DNA of 64,000 bases from Theobroma cacao (lineage: Eukaryota; Streptophyta; Magnoliopsida; Malvales; Malvaceae): positions 8,912,305 to 8,976,304 of the forward strand of contig NC_030858.1 of NCBI RefSeq assembly GCF_000208745.1. Direction: 5' to 3'. Below the pieces are notes generated by a model. That model was not told the origin of the DNA. It saw only the letters and a program-made list of their open reading frames with translations, and did no database searches. The translations under genes and the position numbers were made by a program. Below, piece by piece: positions 11,041 through 22,119 of the stretch (positions within the stretch are counted from its first letter, which is position 1; the number at the start of each line of letters is the position of its first letter).

Positions 11041-11655
11041 GTGAGGTGATAACCTCCAATCCAAAACACACTATTCTCAGCTTCAACCCTTTCATTGCTA
11101 AATCCAAATTTTTTCTTGAGTCATTTTCGAAAACTCCCCCTCCTCGCCTTTTTTCGCCTCTTCCAACTCCATCTCCCATTTTTCCCAAATCATCCAATAA
11201 GTTCAACAACATTGCCAAAAACATTAGAAACTTAGTTAACAAGGTGTTCAAGAATGAAAATCTTAAGAAAAAAGTAAAGCCAACCATCAAGAGTATCGAT
11301 AAAGTTTTACATCACAAGTACTTATCGAATATTAATGTCAGTATTCGAAAGGTAAATGTTACCCTTTGTGCCATTTTAAAAGTAATTAAGCAAAGGCAAT
11401 CAAATCAGGTCGTCGCTACCTCTTCTTTGATGTCCCCCTTGCCTATGGTAATTCTAAAGAAAAATAACTTTCTTTATTAATTCTATGCAATAATGGAGTA
11501 GTTTTCGTGCGATACTAATGCATTGCGCCAATGGCCTCCCCTTTTAGGTTAATATTTTTTGTCCTAACATTTCCATTAAGTCTCTTCCATTTCCTTTCTA
11601 GCCTTCCCTTGAACATTTCCTCCTAAAACTTCCACTATTGCCTCTCCTCAGCTTC
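11041..11655 (+). repeat. Coding-like local repeat, copy 1 (block B plus block A)
   Basis: An open frame at 11046-11480 (144 residues) opens with a stretch rich in Pro, Ser and Phe. It then becomes a Lys/Asn/Ile/Val-rich, probably helical region with NIAKNIRNLVNKVF, KSIDKVLHHKYLS and IRKVNVTLCAILKVIK. The same nucleotide sequence recurs, decayed, at 14700-15320 and 15885-16420, and block A follows at about 11490-11650. I do not recognise the protein. It could be a worn-out tandem gene family or the coding part of an unnamed transposon. The frame has no clear start context or promoter. Confidence 0.6.
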
Positions 11656-12989
11656 AACAAATCCCTTCTAGTCCAAAACTATTGAAATGGAATACTGTTT
11701 TGTATTTATTTGGCACAAAGTTTTAAACCAAAGTAGCAAAGTTACATGATTGTGCCTCTTATGTGCCCTCTTAATTAGTTATATAGTCATGGTTCTCACA
11801 TGCCTTTTTTTAATTTCGTTTGGTTATTACTGTCTTGGTATTGTAAAGGCCACGTGTTTCTAGTTTATTCGATCTGTGTGTGTAAAGGACAACTCACAAG
11901 TTTACAGTTATGCAACATCTATTTCTTTATTCAATGTTATGTCGTTTTCTTATGCCTTTTGTTATATAGTCAAATTACCATTTTTTTTTAAAGTTGATGA
12001 TATATTCAAGACAGAGGAAACCAAAAGTTCACTTTTGAAAGAAGTTATAATTTGATTCAAGTTTGTAGCTCTCAAAATTAAGAGTAACAAACCTCAATCA
12101 TCATAACAACCTTTACACAAAAAACTATACAAGCCATAAGTGATCGCTGGCCTCTTTATTGCTTGCCAATAGTTTAAAAAACAACAAAATAGCCCTTGTA
12201 CCTTTCTAGAAGCAAAAAAAAGAGCAATTCCCACTACCGGTTAATACATATAGTAAACAGGTTCATTCCTAGAATCAATACAATCAAAGATAGCAAAAAC
12301 CAAAATCTCCATAATTGACTTTTATTCAAACAAAATCATCTTATATGTGAAATATCAATTTGTTCAAATTCTCACTATAGCCAAAATGCCTAATCAAAAT
12401 TCAGTGGTTGAGGATACTCATATGGACATGCTTCAAACCCCAAATGCACACCTTGATCTCAATACAGTGGATAAACCATATTAAATTGCCTTTTTGCAAA
12501 CATTGCTTTCAACTTTAACTCAGCATTGTAATCATATATTAGTTCCAAAGCTTCGTCTGGGCAGTATAAAGAAAGACACCTTTTGAATTTATACTTTGTG
12601 TCAACTATTTTCATGATGCTAATATGCTTCTTGTTGATTGAAACCAAGTCTAGTTTGGAGAGTCACTTCATTTTCATATTCACTTGCTCAAATTCCAACT
12701 GTTCTAGTTCCAAATCTTCATATTCAAAACATCACATATCTACCAATTTTTTAAATATAAAACAAGATATCTTGTGCTTTTCTTCTCCTTCTTTTTCAAG
12801 CATTTTCTTTTATTATTGGTTTTTGTCTCCATTTTTGTTCCTTCAAGTTTATAGTTTGAGTGATTATTTTTGAAAATCCAACAAAAATTACAGTTAGGAT
12901 AAGCCGTGCAGCAAATTAGGATTGGTTAAGGCTTGATTCCAATTATGCAACAATATCATTCATGTTAAATGATTAAAGGTTTTCTTCAT
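11656..12989. other. Intergenic, no supported gene
   Basis: Open frames at 11800-11991, 12459-12647 and 12583-12873 are short, of skewed composition, and unlike any family I recognise. No transposon ends were found. Confidence 0.5.
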
Positions 12990-13896
12990 CAATATGTCAT
13001 CAATTATAATGAGTTATAAGTCTAATTGGATGAAGTTCATGAGATTCATATGTCTTGCAAGAGAACTGTAATAGGTTGCAGTTATGAGATCCTTATGCAT
13101 CAAAGCATAATTTTAAAATGTTTTTGTTCAATGTATCATTGAGAGACTAGACATCAATGATGCTTAAAGACTGGTATATTCTATGTTGCTTACTTTAGAA
13201 GTAAGCAATCGATCTCATAGATTGAAGTATAGAGATACTTAGAACGAGAATATAGGTGCTTACCTAGAAGAACAAGTTCACTGAACATGACCCGGTATGA
13301 GAAGTGCATTTGATAATACACTCAAGTGTCTATGCAACACTTCTCATTGTTAGTCGTGTCCATACTCCATAGACTTGAGATACCAGGTTGTTTTATATGT
13401 GGAGTGTTATGCTTTAATTTCATCCCTATAAATGCCTAACCAAGGATGCCAAAACAGGATGCTTTTGTGTATAGTATGAAGCATGTGAAGGTAAATAAGT
13501 GGTCAATATAGGAATCATCACCTCAAGTGTTTTAGGGGAAATATCCTATCAGTTCTTAGTTAACATTAGCTTATTGAAGTTCTTGGCCAAGACGACATGG
13601 AGATTATGAAAAAGTTTTATAAGTCTCTATAAAGCTAATGTTATAATTGTAGGAACAAATATGGAGGTCAATAAGAGTAGACACTGCTTATTATCTTTAG
13701 AATATATAATGAGGGACTTAATTACACTAATAAACTATATACTGAAAGGTTATCAAATAACCCTTTGACTCTCTTAACAATTGGGTGGCCATGATGCATT
13801 GTTTGGTGCCAATCTTGGTCTATAGAATTGATTATAAATTAATTGATTGAAATTTATATTAATTAGTTAAGTCATTAATCAATTCTATTGCCAATA
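12990..13896 (+). mobile_element. Copia-related non-coding retroelement segment (3' internal region)
   Basis: The stretch at 13768-13828 (centred on TTGGGTGGCCATGATGC) matches, on the opposite strand and at about 80% identity by eye, 29017-29078. The flanking sequence is similarly arranged in the two places. Sequence of this kind lies between the pol gene and the 3' LTR in plant Ty1/copia elements, and an LTR-like start (TGTTAGGAATC) follows at 13897. No pol coding sequence is left. Confidence 0.45.
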
Positions 13897-14590
13897 TGTT
13901 AGGAATCTAATGGGTCACACACAATGATTGCATTTGAATTAAATTGGAAGAGGGATGATTTAAGTCAGACTTAAATCACATACTAAGTAATTAACTTCTA
14001 TAAACTTAATTAAAGTAGTTTAATTAAGTTTTAGGCATAATTATAAATAGTATAATTATAAGGCCTTGATCGCAAAATATAAAGGAAATTAATTTTGATT
14101 TTAATTTTCAAGGACTTAATTAAAGACTTTAATTAAGTAATGGGCCAATATTATAATGTGTTATAATATTGAGGGCTTAATTGTAAAATTGAAGTTATTT
14201 TAACCTAACTATATAAGTCACTTTTTAACTATTTTCCATATGAGACTTTTTTCACAATTAAAGAAAACCTAGATTTTGTCAGAAAAAGAAAAAACGTTTT
14301 CTCTCTTTGTCGTTACTCCTTTTGTGTGAAAGAGAAAATTGCTTTTGAAGCGATTTTCAAGAAAAGTTTGGCTAAGATTGTGAAAAATAAAAGAAAAAGA
14401 CAATTATTGTCTTCTTTGCTAGTACAAAGTATAGGTAAAAACTCCCTCATTTGTTTAAAGTTCATGTGCAATCGTGTGTATTATCATTGGGGTTTTTTAC
14501 TCTTTGTGATGTTCGTGGGATTGCTTCGGAAAATGCCATTGTGATTACGAATTTACTTAGTAAGGTAACTTCCTAAAAAATAATTAATTT
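13897..14590 (+). mobile_element. Probable copia-type LTR with a row of perfect short hairpins
   Basis: The segment begins TGTTAGGAATCTAATGGG, an LTR-like 5' end, and contains perfect short palindromes: 13957-13977 (10-bp arms), 14002-14031 (13-bp arms), 14037-14059 (9-bp), 14114-14138 (12-bp) and 14147-14170 (10-bp). A TATA-like ACTATATAAG occurs near 14207-14216, followed by a leader-like region. The right edge and a second LTR were not found, so it may be a solo or truncated LTR. Confidence 0.45.
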
Positions 14591-14699
14591 TGTTCTTTTA
14601 TGTGTTAAATATTACTAAGGTGATCCATGGATGGAGGCATGTTTTGGTTGTTTAGCTTTAAAGTTCTAATTTTCTTTTCGTTATGTATTTTAAGTATGC

Positions 14700-15320
14700 T
14701 GTCCATAACCAAACCCATCAAATGCACCATTCTAGACTTGAACCCTTTAATGGCTAAATCCATATTCTTTCTTATATCGTTCTCAAAAACTCCCCTCCTT
14801 GCCCATTTTCGCCACTTCCAACTTCGTCACCCGTTCTTCTCAAATCATCTGATAAGTTCAAGAACATTGCCAAAAAATTAAGAACTTAGTCAAGAACGTG
14901 TTCAAGAATTAAGATCTTAAGAAAAGAATTGAGCAAATCATTAAAAGGATCGGTAAAGTTTTACATCATAAGCACTTATCGGATATCAATGCTAGTATTC
15001 AAGAGGTTAATGTTACCCTTCGTGCCATTTTAAAAGTAACTAAGTAGATGCAATTGAATCGGGCTGATGCTACCTCTAGTGATGCCGCCCTATCTCGGTT
15101 GGTGATTGGTTTTACCTTGACTAAAAGAAAAGTAGTTATATTGGTGGGAAAGGCAATTAGAGTTAATACTAAAGAAAAAAAACATTTTCGTTTAGTTTTG
15201 TCTGATAATGGTGTGGTTTCCGTGCAATTGATTTTTGGAAATACTGGTTCCCTAGAGAATATAGGCATTGAACTGGTTGAACAACCTAAAATGAATATCT
15301 TTCTGCGATGCTAGAAATTG
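14700..15320 (+). repeat. Coding-like local repeat, copy 2
   Basis: Decayed copy of the block at 11041. After frameshifts the C-terminal half is still open at 15048-15314 (88 residues, beginning MQLNRADATSSDAALSRLV). Copy 1 lacks this extension; copy 3 shares only its first part (an NRADA-like start). The helical core (an NIAKK-, IGKVLHHKHLSD- and ASIQEVNVTLRAILKV-type series) can be followed across two frame changes. No known domain is recognised. Confidence 0.6.
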
Positions 15321-15764
15321 TTAAAACTTCCAAGACTATTTAAGAACAGTGTGCTTCATCTGAAATGGAATTTTAATTAACCCTGGTACACCTATATATT
15401 GTCTTCGTTAATGACATTGCATGTTGTAACTCTTTTCCATTTTATTCTGTGATGAAGGTTTATGGTATTTTCATTATTGACTTAAAATTCTCATTATAAT
15501 AATTCAACACTTTTAAAAATTATTTTAGGTCTAATTTATGAATACTTTTATTTTATATGTTAATATATATATATATAACTCAAAATTGAATGAACATTCC
15601 CTTATACCAAAAAATAGTTATATTATTTAGATCGAGACTCTTTCTTTAGTTGTACAAAGAACTAAAAATAATTATATTACTTAGATTTCAAAATTGTACA
15701 AAGAACAGCCATATACATGAAATCATTGAAACAATAATTAAAGTAAAAAATCAACATATATCTA

Positions 15765-16430
15765 GCAAAATCAATAGCCTTCCCTTTTAACTTAATAATT
15801 TTTACCCTAACATGTTCATTTCGTTTCTCCCATATCCTTTTTAGCCTTCTTTAACATCTCTTCCTCCCAGCCCTACCCCTCCTAGCTTCTGCATGCAAAT
15901 CCCCTTTTAGTACAAAACGCACCATTCTCGGCTTCCACTCTAATGGCTATGTTCATATTCTTTCTTACGTCATTTTTGAAAACTCCCTCTCCTCGCCCTT
16001 TTCTGCCTCTTCCAACTCCGCCCACAAGCAATGCTCTGCCTCGTCCAATTTTATCATCTTTTCTTCCCAAATCCGATAAGTTAAAGAACGTTGCTAAAAA
16101 CATTAAGAACTTAGTTAAGAACGTGTTTTAAGAATTAAGATTTTAAAAAAAGAACAGAGCAAAACATCAAAAGAATTGATAAAGTTTACATCACAAGCAC
16201 CTATCCGATATCTATGGTAGGATTCCAGAGATAAATGTTACCCTAGTCACCAATCGGATATCCATGGCACTATTTGAGAGATAAATGTTACCATTCGTGC
16301 CATTTTAAAAGTAATTAAGTAGAGGCAATCGAATCGGGCTGATGCTGCCTATAGTGATGCCGCCCTTAATCCTACTCCTGCTTCTGGTGATGATCCTGCC
16401 GCAGCTGATGATTTGTTTTGACTAAAAGAA
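15765..16430 (+). repeat. Coding-like local repeat, copy 3 (block A half plus block B)
   Basis: The order here is pyrimidine-rich block A (15770-15880) followed by block B (15885-16420), so A and B alternate through the region. The open piece 15943-16131 carries the Pro-rich stretch and ends in NVAKNIKNLVKNVF before a stop. Further on an NRADA-like segment reappears. A short internal duplication (GATATCTATGGTAGGATTC-like units near 16207 and 16257) is specific to this copy. Confidence 0.6.
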
Positions 16431-16799
16431 AAGTAGTTATATTGGTTTCTCGATAGATACACGTCATTTGTTCTTGTACGATAGCTTACACATGTAGTGC
16501 GGGGTGTGGCAAATACATTAATGCAAAGCATATTTTTGTTACAAGATTGAAACATAAAGATAAATATTTAATTTTTTAAATTATTTGATATGCAATTCAG
16601 GTTTTTAAAGTTGATGCATTTCAATTACCACATTGTACACTCATAATTTCACTAAGGCATGTTTTCTTAAAAATAATTTAAAAAAAAAACCAAGGGATTT
16701 GAATTTTTTATAAACAATACATATACTCATCATTAAATCAAATGCACATAAAAATTTTTATGTAATCTTTTTGGTTAAGAAACTCTCTTTCTCCCTTCG

Positions 16800-17935
16800 T
16801 AGTTATGGTGAAGAAGGCTCAGATGCAACTCTTAATGCTTTGTGGAATCTCAAAATCTCTCCCAAGATTCAATGTTTGCTATGGTTTGCTTTCGAATGCA
16901 TTTCGACAAAAAAAACCTTTCCGTTGTCGAGAGGAATTGCATTTAGTTGAGGAAAATACATTATGCCCTTGGTGTAACAATATTCTTTTTCTTGCTTATG
17001 GAGTTCGAAATTTTGAAACAGTGGAAATTGGCATGTTGTCTCCCTTGTTGTGTACAACTCTTCTTGCAGCAATGTGGCTCATTGGTAGGACATGCAAGAT
17101 GTAAGACACAATAATGAGCAGTTTGTGAGGCGGTTTCATGGTCTATTTGGGGACTGCAAATGACGTTGCGTTTGATTGAAAAATAAAAGAAAATTAAAAC
17201 TAAGTAAAACTTCATTCTCTGTGTTGGATAAAAGCTAGCTGTGGAGGAAAACAACACTGTTGAGATCATTGGGTGGACGGATCTGAGAAGATCCTCAGAA
17301 CACATGCCACTAAGCAGACACTTTGCTGTATGGATACCCAATAGAAACCTCCCCAAACCTGATTTCATCATGTTTAATGTCGATGGCTTTGAACTCGTTA
17401 GTTAATTTAATTCTAATTATGCTGAGTTCTATGTTATTAAAGTAGTTCCGGGAATTTTTTGTGAATCATCTTGGCTTGGAAATAAATTCTTCATTTATCG
17501 AATCCAACTCGAAGGTTGTTGTCACGTGGATTCTTAGCCCATGCAAAGGCTTTGGAAACTATGAAGGCTTTTCCAATTTTTTTTATTTATTTTTTAGGAA
17601 TATCTCTCTGAAGTGAATTACTTTGCTGACTTGCTTGCAAAAATAGGTGTGGACAGAAGTGAATTATTTGTGGATTGTGCTGATTCGAAAATATTTTTCC
17701 TCCTTTTGAAGCTAGGTTGGTTCTCTTTTTTGAAGTAAAGGCAGAAACAAGCTAAATAGTCTTTTGTTATGTATGGTTGATGCTTGTTCAAACTCTTTCC
17801 TAGTGTCGATTTGGATGTTTTGTTATCATTATTTTATGTATCTTGCTACGTCTTTGTACAGCAGGACTTGCTTTTGGTAGCTTTAGCTCAAGCAGCTTAT
17901 TAATTGAATTTTGACTTCAGTAAAAAAATGCACAT
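16800..17935 (+). mobile_element. Degenerate LINE 3' region (zf-RVT plus RNase H-like)
   Basis: Conceptual frames give WNLKISPKIQCLLWFAFEC (about 16840-16900), the zf-RVT pattern at the end of plant LINE reverse transcriptase ORFs. Next comes a WIPNRNLPKPDFIMFNVDG segment (about 17330-17390), the opening of the RNase H-like domain that follows in these elements. Last is FADLLAKIGVDRSELF (about 17619-17668), its closing part. Many frameshifts and stops are present. An A-rich tail (AGTAAAAAAATG) ends the copy near 17930. It is a dead, 5'-truncated element on the plus strand. Confidence 0.75.
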
Positions 17936-18089
17936 AAAAAAAATTCATAGATCACAAAGTAAGCACACACTAAATAACTTATGGTAAAATACCTTGACCC
18001 TCTTAAGTTTTGGTCATAATTTCATGCAAGTTCATTAGTATTCGAAATGGTTAGTCCGTCCCAAAAGAATATCTTTCGTTGATATAGTT

Positions 18090-19320
18090 GATTTTTTATA
18101 CAAGTGCACATATCGCTAACAAGTAAATAGTGAAAAGTAGAGTTCGTTCCCATAAGGATTTATTACCAAAATTTGTTAATTACTAAAATTAAAACAATTT
18201 AATTTTATCCAAATACACAATTTAAATTAAGGAGTAAAATAAAAATCTAAACTAGCAATAAGAATGATAATCTAAACTTGAGAAATTAATCCGAAAAAGT
18301 CTAGAATTACAATTTTCCTCAACACTTCATTTGAATCTCTTCTACTATCTCATAGCTTACTAAATAGAATGAGTTGTTAACCTAGAGTTCTAATTTATTT
18401 ATAAGTATCTTCCGATGTTCTAATTAAAATATCTCCCTCAACCAATTCACTATATTCTTATGCAAATTAAATCAAAGAAAAACCCATTAAGCTTAGACTC
18501 TAATAATGGCTACATATGACATGTAAGTATATTCCTATCTAACTTGCGAAACAAATCATTCAATCAACCAAATGAATTTGAACAAATGCTATTCCATCCA
18601 TGACTTACACTAAATTTCTTTTCCATGTTTATTTTGGCTATCCAATCAATCTAATTGGTGATCAGTCAATCAGACACATTAAACACAAGATTGGAATAAT
18701 CATCACAACTACCATTAATTATAAGAAAGAGAGAGTATTTGAAAACCAAACTACATGTTGAGTTCAATTGTAATCCTAGAAAAATAAATCTAGTTCATCC
18801 TAAATATTGAAAACATAATCAAAAAAAGTTTAACCATCAATTACAATACAAGAAAAACTAAGAAGAAATAGAGAAGAAAAGAAAACTAGAGATTTGTCGA
18901 ATCTTCAATTTTCAATCCTTTAAAGTCTTTCCTGCCTTTTTTGTATGCTTGACAGCTATTTTTCCTTCAGAAAAACCCTAGTTCAAACATGCTTGCTCCA
19001 AAAGTGCCTTTAAATAGCTTACAAAAAATCTACTTTGAATCAAATCCAAAAAAATTTTTTGAAAAAGATATCGTGTTGGCACCACGGCCTCCACTTTCTA
19101 GTGACACGATGCCCAACTCCCTAATGCCTTGGCTCTGCAGTGCCTTACTTGTTACCCCATGTACGGCTACCTCATCTTCTTGGTGCCGTGACGCCTACTC
19201 TTCCATAGCCGCAGCACCCAACTTGCTAATTTTTGGCTTGGCTTCTTTTTTCTTCATTGTTTTGAAGCCTTTCAATCGTGCATCTTCAAGAACAAACAAA
19301 ACAAAGTTACTAACATAAAA
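18090..19320 (-). mobile_element. Large non-coding LTR-retroelement relative (LARD/TRIM-like), minus copy
   Basis: Read on the minus strand, the order of landmarks matches the plus-strand copy at about 22120-23640: a GGCGTCACGGCACCAAGAAG-like segment, then CTAGTTTTCTTTTCTTCTC-like sequence, then the AATTGAACTCAACATGTAG segment, and finally a terminal CTTGTTAGCGATATGTGCAC. There is no coding capacity. The open frame at 18989-19318 is a by-product of its GC-richer part. The order and motifs are those of the terminal regions of large non-autonomous gypsy-type elements in dicots. Confidence 0.55.
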
Positions 19321-20626
19321 AATGACTTAATCAACATAAAATCTAACTAAAATCAAACTACTTAAAATAATTAAAACTAAGCTTAAAAGAAATGAGTAAA
19401 AAGTGATAATTTCAAATATAAACTCAAAGATTTAGCCAATTTTAATACTCAAAATGTGACAAAATAACTCTATAAGTTACTAATATAAGTCCTATCGTTA
19501 GTCAACGGTCATTGTTTTCCATTAATTTGATAACGTGACAATGTTTTTAAGATAATTTTACATTTCATTAATTTTAAAAATTACCACTATATAAAATACA
19601 ATTTCTTCATTTTACAATTTCTTTCTCTCTTTACCTAAGCATTGTCTCTTCTTTTCTCACTAAATTTTCTCAATTGCAGATGGCAACAGTGAATGTCAAT
19701 CGAACGTTCCTTGATTGGATTCGACCACAAGAATGTCAAATCTGGAGCTCCCTCATGCTTTTCGATGTTGCCAAATTTGGCCATCAGAGCGTCAGATCTA
19801 GTGTTTCCTTGGTCAAATCTGGCCATATGAGAACCAAATCTGGTGTTTCCACAACTTGCATAAAGGAAAGCCATCAGTCGGCCTAAGAGAAAAAAAAAAG
19901 TAGAGAAAGAAGAAAGACATTTTAAACATTTCATATTGAGGAAATTGTGAGAAATGACCTTTTTTGATAAAGACAGTTTAAAAGTAACCATCAAAATAAA
20001 TTTAACTGTTTTTTAGCCATATTTAGTCGTGACTTGACGAAAATACCCTTTAAACTATTTCAAATAAATTAAACCATTCATCACAATTTCTCCCCATTTG
20101 TGCTTCGAATTTCTCTCTCACCATCCCAGTCTCTCAAACTTTATTCAATTTCTCTATTCGGCATTCGTCTGCTATGCTTTCGATTTCTCTCTCTCGCGTT
20201 TTAGATTTCTCTTTCTTAAGCTTTCAAGACACCAAGCAATGGTTTTGACGTGTTTGGGTGGGTGGCTGTTTGGAAAATTCAATTTTTAGGTCTTTTGGAT
20301 AAAATTAAAATGGTAGAAATAATCACAAATGTATGAAATAGCTTTTAATTGAATCAATTCGGGACCTAGATACCAATAAACTCAAATTTTTGAAATTTAT
20401 AAATTTAGATTTTCAAAGAATTTTTTTTTATTTTTAGTCAAAGTAGGTGTTTTAGATAAAAAAATATTTGTATTTTGATTTATGAAAACATGTTAGAAAC
20501 ACTTTAATTTGTGTCAAATTATCAAAAAAATAAAAAAAATAAAAAAGTTGAGAGCATTTGAAGTTTTGGTTCGTAAGTAACAACATTTTAGGCATTAAAG
20601 TGTAACAAAATGTTTTTGAATATGTC
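19321..20626. other. Intergenic, no supported gene
   Basis: Around 19720-19860 short CCAAATCTGGCCAT-like units repeat imperfectly on both strands, which creates spurious open frames. The remainder is AT-rich with no recognisable gene. Confidence 0.5.
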
Positions 20627-21345
20627 GTGTAACAACAATATTTTTTCAACATGGCGTATAACAACAGTATTTTTTTTCAACATGGCGTGTAACAACCTTT
20701 TTTAACCATGACGTGTAATATGTTTTTGTACATGACGTGTAACAACAGTATTTTTTTTCAACATGGCGTGTAACAACCTAACCATGGCTTGTCACAGGTT
20801 TTTGTACATGACGTATAACAAGCTAACCATAACCTGTCACAGGTTTTTGTACATGGTTTGTCACATATTTTTGTACACAACGTGTAACATGCTAACCATG
20901 GCTTGTCACAGGTTTTTGTACATGGAGTGTAACACGCTAATCATGGCTTATCACAGGTTTTTGTACATGGCGTGTCACAGGTTTTTGTACATGGCGTGTA
21001 ACACGCTAACCATGGCTTGTCACAGGTTTTTGTACATGGCATGCAACACGCTAACCATGGCTTATCACAGGTTTTTTGTACATGGCGTGTCACAGGTTTT
21101 TGTACATGGCGTGTAACAAGCTAACCATGGCTTGTCACAGGGTTTTGTACATGGCATGCAACACGCTAACCATGGATTGTCACAGGTTTTTGTATATGGC
21201 GTGCAACACGCTAACCATAGGGTTTTGTACATGGCGTGCAACACGCTAACCATAGCTTGTCACAGGGTTTTGTACATGGCGTGTAACACGCTAACCATGG
21301 CTTGTCACAGGTTTTTGTACATGATATGTAACATCATAGCGTGTA
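20627..21345. repeat. 45-bp minisatellite
   Basis: A unit of 45 bp (GCTAACCATGGCTTGTCACA followed by GGTTTTTGTACATGGCGTGT and AACAC) repeats about ten times between about 20770 and 21330. Some units are shortened to 24 bp, and simpler precursors (CAACATGGCGTGTAACAACA-like) lie at 20627-20790. Because 45 and 24 are multiples of three, one frame stays open across the array (20763-21116, repeating MACNTLTMACHRFLY-like). The opposite strand is also open. There is no start context or flanking exon, so no protein is called. Confidence 0.9.
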
Positions 21346-22119
21346 ACTTCATTGAGGGTAATTTTGTCTAACTTGGTTAAAAATAGTTAAAATTATAAAG
21401 AGGGTTACTTTTAAAAACATCTTATTTTTAAGGACTATTTTTTAGAATGCCCTTTTCATATTTACTTGTTAACACCATTTACACCCTTAGGTGGACTGTC
21501 CATTTTAAACACTAATGGATCACGTGAAATTATGGCCAAAACTTAAGAAAGTCAAGATATTTTACCTAATAACTTATATGATTATATAGCCCCGACTCAT
21601 TACTTGCACCTTGCCCCATTAATAAACAAGTAGCACTAAACATGTCCTGAATCTAATTATAAGGTGCCTAAATTTTTTCTAGACTTATTCTATTGTGAAA
21701 GGAATTAAAGTCTTGTTTAAGTTTACTACTTAATTTTGTTACAATGAAGTGTTTTTCAAATAAATTGTATATTTTCAACAATTCATAATACTTGTAGTAT
21801 TTAAAGAGCCTGATTGTTTTATTAACCACCTAAACTTTGGTAGTGTATATGTAAAGTATCAAATCATTCAAAAACAATTAGTTTCATCATTTTGATACTA
21901 TGACTAACACTTTTTCTATATTTAGATACTTCAAACATAAAAAATTTAAATTTAATATATTATGCTGTTAATTTTATGCCAATTATTATATATAGCGGAT
22001 GGCATAAATTTTTTTATTTTAAATTATTTTTAGTTATAAAATATGATATGTTATTTACATTTTATGGTTTTCTCACAATGAATAATGTAAGAAATGATAA
22101 CTCTATTATATAGAGTTAT
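21346..22119. other. Intergenic AT-rich sequence
   Basis: No gene, tandem repeat or clear transposon end was seen. Confidence 0.5.

Noticed and set aside
15048..15314. Independent 88-codon gene
   Set aside because: It begins inside the coding-like repeat copy 2 after a stop and lacks any promoter, so it is treated as part of that repeat.
18989..19318. 109-codon plus-strand frame
   Set aside because: It lies within the minus-strand LARD-like element and follows its GC-richer segment; no protein similarity.
20763..21371. Repeat proteins predicted across the minisatellite on both strands
   Set aside because: The frames stay open only because the unit length is a multiple of three. There is no start context, splice partner or promoter.
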